Below, piece by piece: positions 62,169 to 64,000 of a DNA stretch of 64,000 nucleotides. Position 1 is the first letter of the stretch. The number at the start of each line of letters is the position of its first letter. This DNA is from Branchiostoma floridae. Lineage: Eukaryota > Chordata > Leptocardii > Amphioxiformes > Branchiostomatidae. Where the stretch lies: positions 21,179,699 through 21,243,698 of the forward strand of contig NC_049982.1 of assembly GCF_000003815.2 (NCBI RefSeq). Direction: 5' to 3'. The notes below the pieces were generated by a model. The model made no database searches. It was given only the letters and a program-made list of their open reading frames with translations, and was not told the origin of the DNA. A program made the position numbers and the translations under genes.

Positions 62169-63963
62169 ATGGCAACCACCCAGGAACGAATCAAGAGCTT
62201 ATTTGCAGACCTGGGAAAGCCCACCCTACGTGGTGTCAAAAAATGCCCCAAGTGTGGGACACTCAACGGGACACGCGGCTTGAGCTGCAAGAACAAGGAA
62301 TGCAACACTGTGTTTCGAGATAAAGTCCGCAAAGCAGGACACAGTGCAGATGCAGTGCGTATCATCACGGGATCCACCGTCCAGGTGTTTTCGGTGCGTT
62401 TACGTGACCGAGGGCCGGACTATCGAGGATTTGTCCAACTACCCATAACCACTGATGCGGATGGCAATCCCACCCAGACTGTGGATGGGGCAGCGCTGAT
62501 CGCTGCCTCGGGTGCCGGGCGATGTTTCGTTGAGACTTGTCAGAGAGTTCGCCATGTAAACGTTGGTGAGGAAACGTGCTCTCACATCAAGTTGGCCCTG
62601 ACCTGTGAGGCCGAGGCAACGCCCCTCACCCTGAAAAACTCTGTTCTGAACTCCTTAAACATTTCCAATGAAATCAAACAGGCGATATGGCTTCTCGCAA
62701 CAGAAACAACGGGACCGCTCGTGCAGCGGGTGACAAAGAACATCATGGTCGTGAAATGTAAACCTGATCCGAGACAGCCTCTGGGTTTCCTGCACTTTTC
62801 ATTCAGCGACACAAGCCGAAATCGAGACGCGGCGGAGCACAAGTTCCACTGTACATGCCGTATGTTTAAGACAATGAAGATGGGCAATCAGGGTGTGTCA
62901 GAACAGGCCAGAAGATGTGTTCACTTCTATGCCTGTATCTGTGCATTTGCCAGCGACGACAAGCTGACGGAAGAGTTTGCCTACTACATTAATCTTGATA
63001 ACCCAGGTACAGATTTTTCCCTTTGCACATTTTCCAACGAAATGTTTTTGGCATCTTCATAACCATCATTTATTTCCAGTGAACAGAATAGCGCAAGATG
63101 GTACTGTTCTGAGTAGAAAGCCACATTTGAAAATTCATCCATTAAATTCCCAGTCAATTGGCTATTTGGAGCAATATTTGAGCTGTGCAGACAAGTACAA
63201 TGTACTTTATATGTTGTTAGCTAATCGTGGATCTGAACAAACTCAAGTCAAGAATTGGTATGAAATAATTGATAAAGAGGAAATGTAAGTTTTTACATTT
63301 TAGTACATGCAGCATTCGGCTATCTGTTGCAGGTGCAGCCCCAGAGAAGGCACTGGCGGCAGTGATTGAACTGGCAGACGGGTCACCCAAGATATCAAAA
63401 AAGAGAAAGAAAGATGACACACTAGGTAAAATGTTATTTTTTATTCCTCAAGATTTACAGGCCTACCATCTGTTTTACCAGTGCACCACTAACAGATGTC
63501 ATGGCAGCCTGGAGTGATCATGACATGTAATAGAAAAACAGCAGTATGCTGGAAGCTGTCTTCTGGCAAGTTGAACTATTTGTCTCATGGTACCTTTTTT
63601 AGTGACAGAAACTTGTTAACAAATATAATAATAAACTAATCTGAACTCAATACGCTGACCATAGATCTATACCCATCTTCTATCTGTCATCTGCAGAAGA
63701 AAATCTATAATTGTGAAAAGTGAAAAGAACTTCAAATTTATGCTTGATAAAAATCATGCATGTTGAAAAATCTGAGATGTGTCATGAATAAAATGTACAC
63801 TAGAGCCTCATATTTTCCTTGAAGTGTACTTACAGTTTTACAATTGTTTTAATAGCCCAGGCCAGCAGTGCATTGCTGACGTTACAAGACAGTGGAAACA
63901 TTCCCTCCAAGAAAACCCCCATCAAGAAAACAGCGGCAAGCCCTCCATCTGCAAAGAGACCTG
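62169..63963 (+). CDS. C2orf42: C2orf42 orthologue, 5' part (continues beyond the window)
   Basis: Exons 62169-63006, 63333-63425 and 63856-63963, all phase 1, and the gene runs off the end. The first 279 residues align with human C2orf42: LFADLGKPTLRGVKKCPKCG, NGTRGLSCKN, IITGS..VQVFSVR.RDRGPDYR, EATPLTLK and CICAFASD. A treble-clef-like zinc site is formed by Cys26, Cys29, Cys40 and Cys45. A SWIM-like CxC..CxH set is formed by Cys228, Cys230, Cys250 and His252, with a second Cys/CxH set at residues 119-139. Exons 2 and 3 encode Lys/Ser-rich linker (KISKKRKK, SKKTPIKK), possibly nuclear localisation signals. Molecular function is unknown in any species as far as I know. The exon 3 acceptor could also be 5 bp further on. 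Confidence 0.92.
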
Positions 63964-64000
63964 GTAAGCCTCTTCATCTTCATAAAAGAGACCTGGTAAA

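Overview
The window looks like a piece of a lancelet (amphioxus, Branchiostoma-like) genome from a shotgun assembly. It has intron-rich animal genes whose proteins resemble their vertebrate orthologues, dense short transposable elements, and three runs of N (18598-18928, 25863-25984, 50931-51235). The species call is inference from gene content; no marker in the window fixes it.

Layout. 1-12,000 is repeat-rich and holds no host gene I can recognise. Its main feature is an 8.6-kb structure (3041-11626) bounded by ~350-bp inverted repeats with 51-bp minisatellites just inside them. 12,127-16,606 is a secreted PEBP4-like gene with two alternative last exons. 16,607-29,700 is intergenic DNA with foldback elements. 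29,800-33,300 is a single EGR (Krox/Zif268) gene with a serum-response/CRE type promoter. 33,300-45,100 is intergenic, with many MITEs, SINEs and one CpG-rich stretch. 45,106-45,855 (minus) is ADO, and 46,189-56,022 (plus) is BIN3; they are head to head. 56,754-61,110 (minus) is FAHD1, tail to tail with BIN3. 62,169 to the window end is the 5' part of a C2orf42 orthologue, head to head with FAHD1.

The gene order is informative. In human, EGR3 lies between BIN3 and PEBP4, ADO is beside EGR2, and C2orf42 is on 2p13 like EGR4. Here one locus carries PEBP4-EGR-ADO-BIN3-FAHD1-C2orf42, as expected of the unduplicated chordate EGR neighbourhood before the two vertebrate genome duplications.

Two genes carry duplicated, apparently alternative exons. 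FAHD1 has two mutually exclusive second exons; one keeps and the other replaces (His to Gln) the histidine of the catalytic His-Glu dyad. The PEBP4-like gene has two tandem terminal exons; one ends in RDEL, a KDEL-type ER-retrieval signal, and the other does not. These are the most interesting observations.

The non-coding DNA holds several element families that can be defined by structure: MULE-like foldbacks with 9-bp target duplications, Harbinger-like elements with TTA duplications, hAT-like elements with 8-bp (and one with possibly 5-bp) duplications, mariner-like MITEs, tRNA-derived SINEs, and a peculiar element built from AGTGCTG/CAGCACT repeats.
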